From NCBI RefSeq assembly GCF_003610195.1, contig NZ_RAPO01000002.1, positions 992,001 to 1,056,000 on the forward strand: a stretch of 64,000 nt of DNA. Reading direction: 5' to 3'. How positions within the stretch are numbered: position 1 is the stretch's first letter; each line of letters begins with the position of its first letter. This document shows positions 27,521-36,715 of this stretch, piece after piece. A program made the position numbers and the translations under genes. Source of the DNA: Halopiger aswanensis (GTDB lineage Archaea; Halobacteriota; Halobacteria; Halobacteriales; Natrialbaceae). The notes under the pieces were generated by a model. That model was not told the DNA's origin. It searched no databases and was given only the letters and a program-made list of their open reading frames with translations.

Positions 27521-28543
27521 TCACTCGAGCGAGATGACGACCTTCCCCTGGTGCGCGCCCTCGTCGACGTAGCGGTACGCTTCGCGGACCTCGTCTTCCG
27601 AGAAGCCGAAGGTGCGGTCGATCACCGGCTCGATCTCGGCGGCTTCGATCGCGCTGTTCATCCGGTCGAACATCGCGCGACTGCCGACGCCCATCGAGCC
27701 CTCGACGGTGAGCGCCTTCTGGAGGATCGGGCCGGGGTGGACCTGCCCGTCGGGACCCGAGAGGACGCCGATCAGGTGGACGTAACCGTCGAACGCCGCG
27801 GCCTCGATCGACTGCTGAAGCGTGCCCGGGCCGCCGACCTCGATGACGTGATCGACGCCGCCGGTCTCCTCGGCCACCGCGTCACCCCACTCGGGCGTCT
27901 CCTCGTAGTTGAGCGTCCACGTCGCACCCAACTCGCGGGCCCGCTCGAGTTTCTCGTCGCTCGAGGAGGTGACGAAGACGTCGGCCCCCTGCATCGTCGC
28001 GAACTGGAGGGCGAAGGTGGAGACGCCGCCGGTACCGAGTGCGAGGACGGTCTCGTCGGCGGTCAGATCGCCTGCTTCCATCAGTTCGCGCCACGCGGTC
28101 AGCCCGGCGCAGGTGAGCGTCGCGCCCTGTTCGTAGGAGAGGTTCTCGGGGAGTTCGGCGAGCGAGGCGGCGGGGAAAGTGGCGTACTCGGCCAGCGTGC
28201 CGTCGACGTTCCCGCCCGTGGTTCGGGCGACCTTCTCGGGCGTGACGGGGCCGTCGATCCAGTCGGGAGCGAACGGCGTTGCAACGCGGTCGCCCGCCGA
28301 AAGGCGTTCGACCTCGTCGCCGACCGCGACGACCTCGCCGGCGCCGTCGCAGAGCGGCACGACCGGCGGTTCCGCGCCGGGATAGACGAGGTCCTCGTGG
28401 GCGATCGCCAGATCGCGGTAGTTGATCGACGCCGCGTGCACCTCGACGAGCGCCTCGTCCGCGGCGGGTTCGGGACGGTCGCGCTCGACTTCGACGACGC
28501 CGGCGTAGTCGCTCGAGGGTTCCTGGACTTCGTAGGCTTTCAT
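27521..28543 (-). CDS. NADPH:quinone reductase / zinc-type alcohol dehydrogenase family protein
   Basis: A 340-aa medium-chain dehydrogenase/reductase. The GroES-like half has INYRDLAIAHEDL and PLCDGAGEVVAVG, and the Rossmann half has ALGTGGVSTFALQFA. The classical catalytic zinc Cys/His set is not evident, favouring a quinone-reductase-like, NADPH-dependent activity. The ATG at 28543 gives the family start MKAYEV; the frame upstream of it is not supported. Confidence 0.88.
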   Translation of the reverse strand: MKAYEVQEPSSDYAGVVEVERDRPEPAADEALVEVHAASINYRDLAIAHEDLVYPGAEPPVVPLCDGAGEVVAVGDEVERLSAGDRVATPFAPDWIDGPVTPEKVARTTGGNVDGTLAEYATFPAASLAELPENLSYEQGATLTCAGLTAWRELMEAGDLTADETVLALGTGGVSTFALQFATMQGADVFVTSSSDEKLERARELGATWTLNYEETPEWGDAVAEETGGVDHVIEVGGPGTLQQSIEAAAFDGYVHLIGVLSGPDGQVHPGPILQKALTVEGSMGVGSRAMFDRMNSAIEAAEIEPVIDRTFGFSEDEVREAYRYVDEGAHQGKVVISLE

Positions 28544-28661
28544 CACCCGACGAAAGGAACCGGCGGAACTTCGGCCCTCGGTCCGGCGAGCGTTTTGCTG
28601 GCTCCGCGAACAACCGGCAACGCGGCGTTTCGGACCTCGGCGTGCCGTCTTCGGGTCTCCT

Positions 28662-29639
28662 CTACGTCCAGCGATCAAGTCCCGTCTGCGTCACGCTCTC
28701 CTCGATGCGCTCGAAGCCGCGTTCGACCTCGTCGGGGTCGACGCCCCACTCGTCGGTGACGTACTCCCGGGCCGCCGCGAGGTCGGGATCCATCGCGGTG
28801 TCGAACTCGTACTCGTCGGTCACGTTCGGATCGCGGAACAGCTGGCGGACGCGGTCGCCGTACTCGATCGAGTCGCCGCGGGCCTCGAGGACGCTCCAGA
28901 GGTCGCCGTGCTCGGTGATTTCCTTGATGGCCGTCTTCGGGCCGATGCCGGAGACGCCCTCGTTGAAGTCCGTCCCGATGAGAATCGCCGCGTCGATGAG
29001 TTGCTCGAGGGTGAGGTTGTGGTGTGCGAGGGTGGCCTCGAGGTCCATCAGTTCGGGATCGCCCTTGCTGGTCAGTTGGCGCAGCGTGAGCGGCGCGCCG
29101 AACAGCAGCGCGTCGTAGTCCTCGGAGCCGACGTAGTCAGCGTCGCCGCGACGGACGATGTGAGCGGCCTGGGCCTCGCCCTCCGCGGGCGCCTCGACGA
29201 TCGGCACGTCGAGTAATCGGAGGAGTTCGCGGCTGGTCTCCTGAATCGTCGGCGTCAGCCGCTGGGTCCGGGACTCGAGTTGCGCGATGGCGACCTCGTC
29301 GCCTTCCTCGCGGGCGACCTCGAGTTGCTCCTCGTAGGTGCGCCGCTGATCGCGGCGGGATTCGATCTCGTCTTCCTTGAGTTCGGAGGGGCCGCCGTCG
29401 AAGACCATCACGGGCGTGACGTCGTTCTCGAAGAACTTGGGCAGTCCCTGCACGATGCCGACGAGGTTCGCGACCTCGGTGCCGTCGGCGGTCGTGTAGA
29501 CGTCGCTGTTGGTCCACTTGACCGTCGTCGTCAGGTAGCGGTAGAGCCAGTTGTGCGCGTCGACGGCGACGACGCCCTCGATCTCGGAGAAGGGGATCTC
29601 CTCGATGACCGCGATATCCCGAAGTGCAGCGTTTCCCAT
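28662..29639 (-). CDS. fen: Flap endonuclease 1
   Basis: A 325-aa archaeal FEN1/XPG nuclease. The N-terminal ([19 protein letters not shown]) and internal ([30 protein letters not shown]) regions supply the acidic metal ligands and the helix-hairpin-helix. The C-terminus QTGLDRW is a PIP box for PCNA. It removes 5' flaps during Okazaki-fragment maturation and repair. A core gene, so it marks this side of the window as stable chromosome. Confidence 0.96.
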   Translation of the reverse strand: MGNAALRDIAVIEEIPFSEIEGVVAVDAHNWLYRYLTTTVKWTNSDVYTTADGTEVANLVGIVQGLPKFFENDVTPVMVFDGGPSELKEDEIESRRDQRRTYEEQLEVAREEGDEVAIAQLESRTQRLTPTIQETSRELLRLLDVPIVEAPAEGEAQAAHIVRRGDADYVGSEDYDALLFGAPLTLRQLTSKGDPELMDLEATLAHHNLTLEQLIDAAILIGTDFNEGVSGIGPKTAIKEITEHGDLWSVLEARGDSIEYGDRVRQLFRDPNVTDEYEFDTAMDPDLAAAREYVTDEWGVDPDEVERGFERIEESVTQTGLDRWT

Positions 29640-29761
29640 TGCCGTGGTATTGGGCCGACCGGGATTTGAATCGTTGGCTTCCGGCCGGCCGCTGATTCAA
29701 TCCTCGACGCTCGATTGCGGTTCCTCGAGACGCCCGGGGCGGATCACTCCACTCGCTGCGC

Positions 29762-30337
29762 TTAGCTGTCCGCCTCGACCTCGGGATCCGGCGGCTCGCT
29801 CCCGCGGCGCGACTCGAGGAACTCTTCCTCTTCCGCGGACAGATCGCGCTCGCGAAACTCCTCGAGGCCGGTCCGGTACCGCTCGGCGGCGTGTCGGTCG
29901 GGATCCTCGACCTCGTCGATCGGATCCGGCCGCGGGTACTCGAGGACGAGTTCGGCGATCCCTGTGGTCTCGCCGGTATAGGCGAACCCGCAGCGGTACA
30001 GCGCCTCGTAGGCGAAGGGGTTGTTGACCGCGATCCGGAGGCGCTCGTAGCCGCGCTCGAGGGCGCGGTCCCGGACCAGCCGACAGAGTCGCGGGCCGAT
30101 GCCCTCGCCGCGGCGGTCGCGGGCGACGGTGACGTACCGCAGCCAGAGGGTGTCCTCGTCGGTGCGATCCTCGTTGAACGCGACGGCGGCGACGATCTCG
30201 CCGTCCTCGTCCCCTTCCTCGCGAGCGACGGCCTTGCCCGTGTTCGTCATGACGAACTTGCCGGCGTAGCTGAACCGCTCGTAGTCGAGGCGCAGTTTCG
30301 GTCCGTCCGGCGGCCAGTCGAGCAGTTCGTACTCCAC
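29762..30337 (-). CDS. GNAT family N-acetyltransferase
   Basis: A 191-aa protein with a GNAT fold: beta4 LWLRYVTVARDRRGEGIGPRL supplies the acetyl-CoA pyrophosphate-binding R/Q-x-x-G-x-G/A loop, and NPFAYEALYRCGFAYTG is the conserved motif B. The last 50 residues are an acidic helical extension. The acceptor is unknown. Confidence 0.88.
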   Translation of the reverse strand: MEYELLDWPPDGPKLRLDYERFSYAGKFVMTNTGKAVAREEGDEDGEIVAAVAFNEDRTDEDTLWLRYVTVARDRRGEGIGPRLCRLVRDRALERGYERLRIAVNNPFAYEALYRCGFAYTGETTGIAELVLEYPRPDPIDEVEDPDRHAAERYRTGLEEFRERDLSAEEEEFLESRRGSEPPDPEVEADS

Positions 30338-30376
30338 ACGCGCAGTTGGGGCGGGCGTCCCTATGTGGGTTCGGGA

Positions 30377-30868
30377 TCAGAACCGATTCCGCCAGCGCTG
30401 GGTCCGCAGCACCTCGTCTTTCATCGCCGAACAGTGCTCGCGGGCGCGTTCCGCCTCGAATTCGTCGGTCAGGTCCTCGGCACACGCCTCCCACGAGCCG
30501 CCGATCGACGACCAGTACTCGAGGACGCTGTCCCGGTCCCAGCCCTCGGGCAGGTCGTCCAGCCCGTTCACGTCCTCGTCGACGACGTCGGTCAGCGCCT
30601 CGGTGTCCGTCGATTCGGGTGCGTCGTCGGCCTCGAGGGCGCTCGCTTGCATCGCCGAGGCGCGGTAGACCGCGGAGCCGACGGTCGGGGCCTCGAGGCC
30701 GACGACGTAGGCCGGACTGTCCTCGCTGGCATCGACAGACGTGAGGTCGTCCTCGCCCTTACCGCCGCCCTGCGGAAACTCGAAGTCCTCTGTCAGGACG
30801 GCCGCGACGACGCCGCGGCCGTCCGGGGTGGCGACGACGTCGCCCTCCTCGTATCTGGTACCGCTCAT
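30377..30868 (-). CDS. Conserved haloarchaeal protein with N-terminal SH3/KOW-like strand set
   Basis: A 163-aa protein. Residues 1-50 (YEEGDVVATPDGRGVVAAVL) resemble an SH3-like beta-barrel; the C-terminal half is helical and charged (WDRDSVLEYWSSIGGSWEACAEDL). The ATG at 30868 is preferred over an upstream extension to 30949. Not recognised as a characterised family; possibly nucleic-acid associated by its barrel (weak inference). Confidence 0.7.
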   Translation of the reverse strand: MSGTRYEEGDVVATPDGRGVVAAVLTEDFEFPQGGGKGEDDLTSVDASEDSPAYVVGLEAPTVGSAVYRASAMQASALEADDAPESTDTEALTDVVDEDVNGLDDLPEGWDRDSVLEYWSSIGGSWEACAEDLTDEFEAERAREHCSAMKDEVLRTQRWRNRF

Positions 30869-31176
30869 ATCGGACCGTTCGAGGGCCGATTCGGTAGTGA
30901 CGGTGCCGGGATTCGCAAGGACCGCGGGTAACTGACGGACCACGACCACTGAGGGGCGCCGAAACGGTCGCTAAACGTAACACTACGTCGGCCACCGCAT
31001 GCAGTCACGGCCCGCTGCTCGAGCCGTCGCACCGTCGTGCCGTCGCGCCGTCGCGCCCGAGCGCTTAAGCGGTCGACACGTCCTACCGAACGGAACGCGG
31101 CCGCGATCGGCTGTCCAACCGAGTCTGCCGGCCCCAGACCTATCCGCGCCGCCGTGGATAGTGCGAACGTGACAGA

Positions 31177-31596
31177 ATGACCGACGATGCCGAGTCCGAC
31201 CCGCCGGACCAATCGGACCAGTCTGACCCGCCGGATCCTCCCGAGTCGTCCGCGGACGACCCGCTCGAGGACGTTCCGCTCTCCCTCGACGCACACCTCG
31301 ATATTCTGGCCAACGAGCGCCGTCGCTACCTCCTCGAGTACCTCTGGGACCAGCCGGGACACGTCGGTTCGTTCGAGGCCGCGACGAAACACACGATCTC
31401 GCAACACGGGCAGAAATACGGGTGGCAACCGAACCACGACGACATCCAAGTCGATCTGCAGCAACACCATCTCCCGAAACTGGCCGACGCCGGCCTCATC
31501 GAGTACGATATCCGTAGCCAGACGATTCGGTATCGCGGCAACGACCGCCTCGAGGAGATTTACGAGCGGATCGTCGAGTTCGAGCGCGATCGCTAG
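31177..31596 (+). CDS. Winged-helix DNA-binding protein (haloarchaeal HTH family)
   Basis: A 139-aa protein: an acidic N-terminal 40 residues, then a winged-helix domain (LDILANERRRYLLEYLWDQPG; QVDLQQHHLPKLADAGLIEYD; IRYRGND). This arrangement is typical of haloarchaeal DUF7344-like transcription regulators. It is the last chromosomal gene before the tRNA-Gly attachment site. Its targets are unknown. Confidence 0.85.
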   Translation: MTDDAESDPPDQSDQSDPPDPPESSADDPLEDVPLSLDAHLDILANERRRYLLEYLWDQPGHVGSFEAATKHTISQHGQKYGWQPNHDDIQVDLQQHHLPKLADAGLIEYDIRSQTIRYRGNDRLEEIYERIVEFERDR

Positions 31597-31645
31597 TCGG
31601 CTCGAGAGTTGTCGGCAACGCTGCGAACGATCGGCTGTTGAGACG

Positions 31646-31726
31646 TGCGCGGATCGGGATTTGAACCACGCGAAGACGGTCGCGTTCGCTACGCTCACGG
31701 GCTGGGACTTCCCTAATTCAAATCCC
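31646..31726. repeat. Degenerate tRNA-like/att copy with inverted-repeat ends
   Basis: Bases 31646-31667 match 21 of 22 bases of the start of the tRNA-Gly fragment at 31768-31789. The stretch gggatttgaacc at its end is repeated in inverted form as aattcaaatccc at 31715-31726 (10 of 12). This looks like an old attachment-site remnant or a small palindromic element next to the current integration site. Confidence 0.5.
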
Positions 31727-31767
31727 TCATACGAGTGCTGTTGCTCGCAGGTTTGCGCATACAGAAA

Positions 31768-31810
31768 TGCGCGGACCGGGATTTGAACCCGGGCCATGAG
31801 CTTGGAAGGC
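31768..31810 (-). other. 3' part of a tRNA-Gly(TCC) gene: attachment site of the island
   Basis: Read on the minus strand, these 43 bases give the anticodon loop CTTCCAA (anticodon TCC, glycine), the 3' anticodon stem, the variable loop, a perfect 5-bp T stem around TTCAAAT, the 3' acceptor strand and the discriminator A. To the right (5' in the tRNA sense), the sequence stops matching a tRNA and the anticodon stem cannot close: two of five pairs fail. Tyrosine recombinases of archaeal elements typically recombine in tRNA 3' halves, so this is the displaced fragment at one island end. The complete tRNA is expected at the other end, outside the window. Confidence 0.75.
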
Positions 31811-32438
31811 TTCTATCACAATCCGTGTGATTTCACCCGTCAAACAGGGGTCAATTCGACGCAGAACGACACAGATCCAACGATCATTTCGACAGTCACC
31901 CCGTCTCAGCCTTGCATTTTCCCTCGTCAGCGTTCCCGGTTTCCTCGTCTCGTAATACTATCTAGGATAATATAAAGACCCGCGGCGTGAGCTTCAGGGT
32001 CTACATCTATAACACGTACCACCTGATCTACCGCTGTTTTCAGTCGGTCACGATCTCTCACGGATACGGAGGCGGATATCTAGATCGGACGTGAGCTGCT
32101 ACTGGGTTCGAAGCCCGATCTGGAACTGCTAACTGATCTCTGACTGGTGTTCCAGCCACGCTATTGGGACGCGACGATTGATCCGTCTTGAACTTATCCA
32201 ATGTGATGCATTGTATGGCGCAAGGCGACAGATAGAACACGAGAGACCACCGGCCGGCGGCGCGAGTCTCGTAACTGGATCGGACAACCGCGGCCACCTC
32301 GGGAACGACGACATTCCGGAGATTCGGTTGCCCGTCGACGGTGATAGGCGAGTGGAAATTAGCTGCGTCAAACGCGGCAGACGGAAGATACGGGTGATAT
32401 ATATCGAATACGCCGCGCTAGCATAATCGTTTCAGGAT
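31811..32438. other. Gene-poor island junction
   Basis: About 630 bases with no convincing gene; open frames here are short and lack family features. The stretch is a transition from the attachment site into the low-G+C island and may hold decayed sequence. Confidence 0.5.
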
Positions 32439-32972
32439 GTGCTGTTGCCGTACGGTGTGTATGGTATATCCCTGTTGTCATTTTTCAATTCCTCGTTCTC
32501 AGTGATTCAGACCAAGATCCTGTTGGTGCCGCTGGTGTTGTTGCAGTCGGAGCAGGAATTTCTGCTCGGAACGGTGGCAACCGTGGCGTCGGTGCTGGGT
32601 GCAGTGTTCGCCTACTATGTAGGGCAACGCGGTGGCCGCCCGCTGCTTGAGCGGTTTATCTCTACAACGTATGTGGACCGGATAGAATAGTGGCTGCAGA
32701 CGCACGGGTACGTGGTGGTCGGCGTATCTGGGATCTCGCCACTCCCGTTTAAGGTATTTTGTATCGCATCCAGGGTTTTCGTCGTGGGCCTGAAGAAAAT
32801 CCTCGGTCCCTCCTTCCTGTTCCGCGGGTTCCGGTTCTTCTCAATCGCGTTCCTCTTAGCGTGGTACGGTGACGCGATTATCTTATTTGTCCGGCAGCAA
32901 TTCTGGATAATGACTTCGGTGCTTGGTGTTGTTGTGATTCTCAGCTATGTAGGTTGGCAGCGGTATTCTTGA
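32439..32972 (+). pseudogene. DedA/VTT-family membrane protein interrupted by one in-frame TAG
   Basis: The frame from 32439 continues in the same phase through a single TAG at 32688-32690 to 32972. Upstream: AYYVGQRGGRPLLERFI...VDRIE. Downstream: WLQTHGYVVVGVSGISPLPFKVF and FRGFRFFSIAFLLAWYGD. Together these make one YqaA/DedA-like (SNARE-associated, VTT) protein of about 177 residues, in which RIE-[x]-WLQTHG is the expected RxExWF-type segment. The first half also seems short at the N-terminus. Most likely a recent nonsense mutation (for example CAG to TAG). Confidence 0.8.
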
Positions 32973-33218
32973 TTTGATCTCGAGTGGTCTCACAGACCTA
33001 ATGCTGAGCCGTATATTGAGGGGGAAATTGCTTGCTCGATTTGTCCCTCCCTCTTCCCAAAGCACCCGTCATAACCTCTGAACACTCATTTCAAACATTT
33101 TCATGCCGTAATTTCACTTACACTTTTACGTGTTAATAATAGATGGTAACGAGAAAGTATGCTGCCACCGAATAACCAGGACAACATCAATTTCTGACTA
33201 CGCCGACTTTCATTTGGG

Positions 33219-33932
33219 TTACCGGCCTCTCATTCTATCGAGTTCTTCGTTCATCAGATAGTCTTCATACTCGATTTCTTGCTTTTCCAGGTCTTCGGTC
33301 TTCTTGGTCAGACCTTGAGCTGTTCTTACTACTTCTACCAGTTCTTTCTCAATCCGTTCCCGGTCCGGGTCGACGTCTTGTTCCAGAATCTCCCTGGATT
33401 CTTCAGCTGCTTCATGGATCGGCGAGTATTCAGAGTCGAACCTGTCGAATCGAGGTTCTGAGGAAAGCACTCGCTGTAAATTTTGTTCTACCAGAGTGAC
33501 CAGTGCTTGTTTTGGGCTGAGGTCCTCCCAGGCGCGGTAGTATGCCTCGGTCATCTCTTCAATTTCTGTTCTCCATTCCGGTGCCTGATCTCGGATTTCC
33601 TGCAGGTCGTCGATATGTTGTCTTGGTTCACACCGGTCGTTGTGAATGATCGAATTTCTGGCTTCGATTATCGGAGTGAGTGTGTTCTCGAGTTCTTTGG
33701 GTACTTGACCGGGGACCTCTTCGAGTTTGTCCCGTACCAGGCTCCATTGCTTGTGTATGCGGTCTTGATTGATGGAAGCCATTGCTCCCAGGTTTTCTTC
33801 AGCGGTGTTGGTTAGAACTGTGGAAAAGTAGTTGTGGAGAAGGTAGTATCCGGTTCGCCGGTCTTCGATGTTATCCAAGTTGAGTTCGTCGAAAAGTTCG
33901 AGGTATCTCTCTGGTTGCGGTAGCTGGCTCAT
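33219..33932 (-). CDS. Helical protein with HEPN-like Rx4H motif
   Basis: A 237-aa all-helical protein. Residues 92-97 read RNSIIH, which fits the R-x4-6-H signature of HEPN ribonucleases, here preceded by a helix (LTPIIEA) and followed by ND. The second half is a long charged helix or coiled coil (DRERIEKELVEVVRTAQGLTKK). HEPN toxins and RNases are common in defence islands. The motif is short, so a HEPN call is tentative; no partner nucleotidyltransferase is adjacent. Confidence 0.6.
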   Translation of the reverse strand: MSQLPQPERYLELFDELNLDNIEDRRTGYYLLHNYFSTVLTNTAEENLGAMASINQDRIHKQWSLVRDKLEEVPGQVPKELENTLTPIIEARNSIIHNDRCEPRQHIDDLQEIRDQAPEWRTEIEEMTEAYYRAWEDLSPKQALVTLVEQNLQRVLSSEPRFDRFDSEYSPIHEAAEESREILEQDVDPDRERIEKELVEVVRTAQGLTKKTEDLEKQEIEYEDYLMNEELDRMRGR

Positions 33933-34014
33933 TACCAGTCGTGTTCACCCCGACACAGTGTAAACGATTGGGAGAAGGACACTAATTTGATGCGCGAGTC
34001 TGTACCGTCCTGCT

Positions 34015-34308
34015 ATGGGCAGTAAGACGTATGAGGAGGAAAGGGAGTGTAACGAGTGCGGAGCTACCTATACTGCTTCTGTCTATATCGGTGTAGGCCG
34101 GGATTCAACTAGAGGTCTCTGTAATAGCTGCTACCGTGAGCAACGGCAGCAACGGGTTGATAGCGTTCTCTCGAAGCACGAGGATGTATGGTACAGGCCG
34201 GATTCCGAAAAGTATGAGATCGCGGTGTACAAGCCGGACGGCGATCGTCGGTACTACAAGCACGATATACACGCTGTCCAGAGAATTGAGTCCTGGTATT
34301 CCGAATAG
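34015..34308 (+). CDS. Small zinc-ribbon protein
   Basis: A 97-aa protein with CNECGATYTAS and, about 19 residues later, CNSCYREQ, two CxxC knuckles that should bind one zinc. The C-terminal half is basic and aromatic (YKPDGDRRYYKHDIHAVQRI). Possibly a nucleic-acid-binding element protein. No close family is recognised. Confidence 0.65.
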   Translation: MGSKTYEEERECNECGATYTASVYIGVGRDSTRGLCNSCYREQRQQRVDSVLSKHEDVWYRPDSEKYEIAVYKPDGDRRYYKHDIHAVQRIESWYSE

Positions 34309-34532
34309 CCGTGTTTCCCGAGTTCAGCTATACCTGAATTACCTTGTAGCCAGTATATTACCAGTATTTATCTATCAATCCGGCAGGATTACCTTGAGCA
34401 ACTTACGGACCGCGGATTAAAGGGTTTAGTCGGCCCTAGATGCCTATTTTCGGCGGTAGTTATATAGTGTCTTAGAACATACGCTGACATGTCTCCCATC
34501 ACGAATACACACCAGGAGACGGAGAGCAAACT

Positions 34533-35417
34533 TTGAGTTCGCACGCAGAATCCCAAGAACTCGGTAGAGGCCAGCAAACACTGCATGAGGCAGTTAATTC
34601 TCACCGGATCTATGAACCGGTTAGAGGTGTTCATCCCCGTGTCGAGCTTCCGGACGAGGAGTACGAGGAGTGGCTTGACAGTAACCAGGACGTCGAGTAC
34701 GTGGTAATCAACTTTTCAGATGCTCAGAAAGTCATCAAGCGGGATGGGGGCCTGCGCCAGGCCATCGAGCCGTGGCATATCCCAGTAATCCTCGGAACAG
34801 AGCACGACGACGATGTCAACAAGCGTACTTTCCAGGACGTAGTGGATCTGCTGGAGGTGGTGCAGCCAGCGATCTACGTCCCAGACGTGGTCTACAGCTA
34901 CAACTGGATGGAGGACGAAATCCAGGAAAACGCTATCGAGGCATACATCGGCCATGTCAGAGATCTCCAGAAGGAGATTATCGAGCAGGACTTCGATATC
35001 CGGTTGATCCCGACGAACAAGGGCTGGAAGTACGAACACTTCGTTGAGTACCGGGAGTTATACGATGAGTTCGATTACGAGGAGTTTGCGTTCTACGCTG
35101 TCCAGTACACCGGTGGGGATGCCGGTAACGGGATCAACGTGCTCCAGAGCCATGTCAGGAACTCCATCGCTGCTATAGACATGGAGGATGTTTTCCTGAT
35201 CGGATGGCTTGCGGAGGACGACCTGTTTGATTTCGCTCCGCGTGTCCGTGGTGCTACCGGGCTTCGGCAGTGGAAGGATGCCTGTTCTACGAGGAACGGG
35301 CTTTCGCAGGATCCGTGGCCAGAGTTTCAGGAAAGCCGCGAGGCCAAGCTTTCGTTTAACGAGGATCAGGAGCAGAGGCCGGTAAACGAGTTCTTCAGCG
35401 GAAAAGAGGATAACTGA
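34533..35417 (+). CDS. Possible TIM-barrel / tRNA-guanine-transglycosylase-like protein
   Basis: A 294-aa protein with alternating strands and helices: VEYVVINF, IPVILGTE, AIYVPDVV, IRLIPTNKGWKYEHFVEY, FAFYAVQYTGGDAG, VFLIGWLAEDDLFDFAPRVRGATGL. The PTNKGWKYEHF...EFAFYAVQ stretch is reminiscent of LQGWKPEQYL...YVAIGS in the DpdA-like protein at 62412, so a divergent TGT-like fold is possible. The start is TTG, because no ATG is in frame until late and homology-like structure begins early. It sits 3 nt before the DsbA-like gene, in one operon. Function unproven. Confidence 0.55.
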   Translation: MSSHAESQELGRGQQTLHEAVNSHRIYEPVRGVHPRVELPDEEYEEWLDSNQDVEYVVINFSDAQKVIKRDGGLRQAIEPWHIPVILGTEHDDDVNKRTFQDVVDLLEVVQPAIYVPDVVYSYNWMEDEIQENAIEAYIGHVRDLQKEIIEQDFDIRLIPTNKGWKYEHFVEYRELYDEFDYEEFAFYAVQYTGGDAGNGINVLQSHVRNSIAAIDMEDVFLIGWLAEDDLFDFAPRVRGATGLRQWKDACSTRNGLSQDPWPEFQESREAKLSFNEDQEQRPVNEFFSGKEDN

Positions 35418-35420
35418 ACG

Positions 35421-36710
35421 ATGTTCGTATTCCTTGGTTCATACAGCGGCGGTGATTACGATTCGTCGGATAGTGATGATTCACAGAATGATGGATCGAC
35501 TGACGATCATACTCAGACCGGTGTAGACGATTACACTGGAGACGACGGAGACGATAACCCCGAGGAAGATTCGGATAGCGCTGCAGGTGCTGCTGCAGGC
35601 GTTGCCGATGCTGCAGGTGCTGCCGCTGGTGCCGCTGGTGGAGGTGCGGGTGGTTCAGCTGGTGCTGCTGCCGGAGCCGGTGCTGGTGCAGGAGCAGTTA
35701 CAGAGCCGCCAGAAGGCGACGATCCCGGCGACACGGATGAAACCGATGAAGACGAAGACTGTGAAGAGGAGGAAGAGGAACAACCTGAACCCCCGGATAT
35801 TGAGGAACCGGACATAGATCCTGAAGACGACGTCGACGAGCCTGACACAGAGGAAGACACGGAAGAGGATGTCGACGAGTCCGAAGACGTCGAAGAGGAT
35901 ACGGAAGAGGAGGACTCGGACGATGAGGCGGCTGAAGACGAAGAGCAGGAGAGCGATGAAGACAACGAGGAAGACGAGGACGAGGAGGAAGATGAGACAG
36001 TGGTCGTGGTCCAGGAAGTCGATGCGTTGAGCGCCATGTCCTGGTGTGTCCAACCAGTGATGAAACGGGTTGAGGAGTGCTACGGTGAAGAGATTGAACT
36101 CTTCTACAAACCGGCTCCCGTCCGTGAAGTTGACCCAGAGCAGGAGAAGCAGAAGTGGATTGACGCCGGTCAGCAACTCGGTATGCCGGTTGATCCTTCG
36201 TTCTGGGAGGACGACCCGCCGATGTCTACGGAGCTAGTCAACAAGGCGTTCGAGGCAGCAGACAGGCAGCGTCGGGGTATGGATTACCTCAGGGCGTTGT
36301 GGCGGCATGGTGTTGCAGCTGGTCGGGACATCAACGACGAGGATGTTCTGGTCGACCTGGCATCAGATCTCGGCTTGGACCGGGAGCGTTTCGAGGAGGA
36401 CTTGGATGAGGTTGAATTGGAATCCGGTGGGCGTGGCGAGCTGCCGTTCACGTTCATGGAGATTCAGGGTGCTCCGGTACCGAAGAATGGCCGTGTCCGG
36501 TACTCGGACTTCAGGACTCAGTTCACGTTCCAGGGTGTCGAGGAGCAGGAGCCTCAGGATCTGCAGGGATTCGTAGAGGAGCATGGGCCTGTGGCCACGC
36601 CTGAAGTGATGGAGGTCTATGGTATCCGGCGTGAGGAAGCCGTGCAGCGTCTCCAGGATGTCGATGGAGTTTCGTCGTTCGAGGCTGGCGGAGAAGACTT
36701 CTGGTGTTGA
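35421..36710 (+). CDS. Ala/Gly-rich and acidic linker fused to a DsbA-like thioredoxin-fold domain
   Basis: A 429-aa protein in three parts. Residues about 52-95 are a Gly/Ala-rich stretch, about 97-190 are almost pure Asp/Glu, and the last 230 residues resemble the FrnE/DsbA family: SWCVQPVMKRVEECYG, GMPVDPSFWEDDPPMSTELVNKAFEAADRQ, ALWRHGVAAGRDI, then a small C-terminal HTH-like module (TPEVMEVYGIRREEAVQRL). The CxxC redox pair is absent; only one Cys (SWC) lies near the usual position. Disulfide exchange is therefore unlikely in the standard way. Co-transcribed with the TIM-barrel-like gene. Confidence 0.65.
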   Translation: MFVFLGSYSGGDYDSSDSDDSQNDGSTDDHTQTGVDDYTGDDGDDNPEEDSDSAAGAAAGVADAAGAAAGAAGGGAGGSAGAAAGAGAGAGAVTEPPEGDDPGDTDETDEDEDCEEEEEEQPEPPDIEEPDIDPEDDVDEPDTEEDTEEDVDESEDVEEDTEEEDSDDEAAEDEEQESDEDNEEDEDEEEDETVVVVQEVDALSAMSWCVQPVMKRVEECYGEEIELFYKPAPVREVDPEQEKQKWIDAGQQLGMPVDPSFWEDDPPMSTELVNKAFEAADRQRRGMDYLRALWRHGVAAGRDINDEDVLVDLASDLGLDRERFEEDLDEVELESGGRGELPFTFMEIQGAPVPKNGRVRYSDFRTQFTFQGVEEQEPQDLQGFVEEHGPVATPEVMEVYGIRREEAVQRLQDVDGVSSFEAGGEDFWC

Positions 36711-36715
36711 GTTAA

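Noticed and set aside
32101-32118. T-arm-like gggttcgaagccc as a second tRNA
   Set aside because: Only a 3-bp stem and no acceptor, D or anticodon arms nearby.
32688-32690. TAG read as pyrrolysine
   Set aside because: No pyrrolysine genes are visible and haloarchaea are not known to decode TAG as Pyl; a nonsense mutation is simpler.
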